NCBI RefSeq assembly: GCF_001545075.1
Contig: NZ_FCOB02000013.1
Location: forward strand, 62,001 to 126,000
Direction: 5' to 3'
Length of the DNA: 64,000 nt
Source of the DNA: Caballeronia ptereochthonis
GTDB taxonomy: Bacteria; Pseudomonadota; Gammaproteobacteria; Burkholderiales; Burkholderiaceae
Shown: piece by piece, positions 62,862 through 64,000 of the stretch
How the letters are laid out: each line of letters starts with the position of its first letter
Numbering within the stretch: the stretch's first letter is position 1
Translations under genes and position numbers: made by a program
The notes under the pieces: model-generated
Seen by the model: the letters and a program-made list of their open reading frames with translations, nothing else
Database searches by the model: none
Told to the model about the DNA's origin: nothing

Positions 62862-64000
62862 ATGACCCGCCAGATCTCCATCTCCCAGGTGCGCATCACC
62901 CCCATCGCCTTTCGCGACGGTCCGCTTCTCAACGCCGCGGGCATCCACGAGCCGTGGGCACTGCGCGCCATCGTCGAAGTGGAGACGAGCGACGGGCGCG
63001 TCGGCATCTCCGAGACTTACGGCGACGAACCCATGCTGCGCGTGCTGGCGCAGGCCAGGGATCTCGTCATCGGTCTTTCGCCGTTCGACCTGAACCGGAT
63101 GGAGGAGCGCGTGCGCGCCACGATCAGGGCGACGCCCGGCGCGGTCGAATTCGAGCTCGCGCCCGGCTCGCACACGGCGAAGAACGCGGCGAAGGCCATC
63201 AGCACCTTCGAAGTGGCGATGCTCGATCTGCAAGGGCAGATCGTCGGCGCGCCGATCGTCGATCTGCTCGGCGGCAAGGTCCGCGACGCCGTGCCGTACA
63301 GCGCCTATCTGTTCTTCAAGTACGCGGAGCATGTCGACAAGCCCTATGCGCCGGATGCATGGGGCGAGGGCATCAGCCCGGAGCAGATCGTGGCTCAGGC
63401 GCGCCGCATGATCGGCCTGTACGGCTTTCAGAGCATCAAGCTGAAGGGCGGCGTGTTCGAGCCGGCGCATGAAATCGCGTGCATGAAGGCGCTGGCGAAG
63501 GCGTTCCCCGGCGTGCCGCTGCGCCTCGATCCGAACGCGAACTGGACGCTCGAAACGAGCATCGAGGCCGCGCCCAAACTCGACGAGATCCTCGAGTATT
63601 ACGAAGACCCGTGTCCGGGCCTCGAAGGGATGGCCGAACTGCAGAAGCATACGAAGCTGCCGCTCGCGACCAACATGGTCATCACGACCATGGACGATTT
63701 CCGCCGCGGCTGCGAGATGGGCTCGGTCAAGGTGCTGCTCTCGGACCACCACTACTGGGGCGGCCTGCGCGCGACGCAGACGCTCGCGCGCATGTGCAGG
63801 CTGTGGGACCTGGGCATGTCGATGCATTCGAACTCGCACCTGGGCATCAGCCTGATGGCGATGACGCACGTCGCGGCGAGCATCCCCAATCTCACTTACG
63901 CCTGCGACACGCATTACCCGTGGCAGGAAGAGGAGGTCGTGAAGGGCGGCCGCGTCGTGTTCGACAACGGCGCGGTGCGCGTGCCGACGACGCCGGGTCT
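62862..64000 (+). CDS. Glucarate-dehydratase-like enolase superfamily enzyme (cut by window edge)
   Basis: About 380 residues are present with no stop before the edge. The sequence follows the mandelate-racemase/enolase pattern of glucarate dehydratase: KLKGGVFEPAHEI with the catalytic Lys pair, the metal ligands RLDPNANW and YYEDPCPGL, LATNMVIT, and HSNSHLGISLMAMTHVA carrying the catalytic His. The enzyme would dehydrate D-glucarate to 5-keto-4-deoxy-glucarate, the step after the Udh/lactonase reactions. AGGAACATCGAC precedes the ATG. A related dehydratase function is possible. Confidence 0.88.
   Translation, partial: MTRQISISQVRITPIAFRDGPLLNAAGIHEPWALRAIVEVETSDGRVGISETYGDEPMLRVLAQARDLVIGLSPFDLNRMEERVRATIRATPGAVEFELAPGSHTAKNAAKAISTFEVAMLDLQGQIVGAPIVDLLGGKVRDAVPYSAYLFFKYAEHVDKPYAPDAWGEGISPEQIVAQARRMIGLYGFQSIKLKGGVFEPAHEIACMKALAKAFPGVPLRLDPNANWTLETSIEAAPKLDEILEYYEDPCPGLEGMAELQKHTKLPLATNMVITTMDDFRRGCEMGSVKVLLSDHHYWGGLRATQTLARMCRLWDLGMSMHSNSHLGISLMAMTHVAASIPNLTYACDTHYPWQEEEVVKGGRVVFDNGAVRVPTTPG

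Overview
The window reads as a chromosomal or chromid segment from a member of the Burkholderiaceae, most likely the Paraburkholderia/Caballeronia group. The base composition is visibly GC-rich with codons ending in G/C. DUF3563, DUF4148, DUF1349 and VC0807-type genes are present, sugar-acid and sugar catabolic loci sit under LacI and GntR repressors, and there are several LysR/transporter pairs. Genus assignment is inference. No rRNA, tRNA, CRISPR array, insertion sequence or phage gene was recognised.

Layout. 1-6.9 kb: an MFS transporter cut by the window edge, a divergent LysR regulator, an epoxide-hydrolase-like protein, a PhyH dioxygenase, an acyltransferase and a MATE exporter. 7.3-14.0 kb: signalling genes, namely a sigma-54 activator with a receiver-like N-terminus, a response regulator made only of two receiver domains, and a 1328-residue hybrid histidine kinase (Cache-PAS-PAS-HisKA-HATPase-REC-REC-Hpt). 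14.5-21.3 kb: small conserved proteins, a hydrolase, PPK2, a LysR/TSUP pair and a cold-shock protein. 21.5-28.0 kb: a class II aldolase facing a LacI-controlled sugar ABC operon (binding protein, double ATPase, permease). 28.2-32.7 kb: an HdeD-like/papain-like fusion, a deletion scar joining two broken genes, and a GT2 glycosyltransferase. 33.0-37.8 kb: a LacI repressor divergent from a desaturase, Rieske ferredoxin, ferredoxin reductase and SDR, resembling the rhizopine mocDEF oxygenase.

38.7-50.0 kb is a uronic-acid block: a hexuronate-type MFS carrier, LacI repressor, uronate dehydrogenase and SMP-30 lactonase share operator-like AAAACGTTTT palindromes. They are followed by a second MFS carrier, a GntR repressor and a second uronate-dehydrogenase homologue ahead of a complete polar-amino-acid-type ABC transporter. 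At the right edge (62.0-64.0 kb) a GntR repressor and a glucarate-dehydratase-like enolase supply a plausible next step (uronate to aldarolactone, aldarate, then keto-deoxy-aldarate). 51.0-59.5 kb holds poxB, a hydrolase, DUF899, a BASS symporter and two divergent thioredoxin-like genes (TlpA-like and DipZ) separated by an unusual near-palindromic region.

The window is rich in gene debris: a frameshifted GT2, an ArsR/SRPBCC remnant, an SDR/TetR deletion scar, a glyA fragment fused to a LysR fragment, and an SDR tail behind an isochorismatase-fold gene. The most distinctive observations are the six-hexamer palindrome between tlpA and dipZ, the HdeD/papain-like fusion, the mocDEF-like oxygenase and the duplicated uronate dehydrogenase attached to an amino-acid-type ABC transporter.
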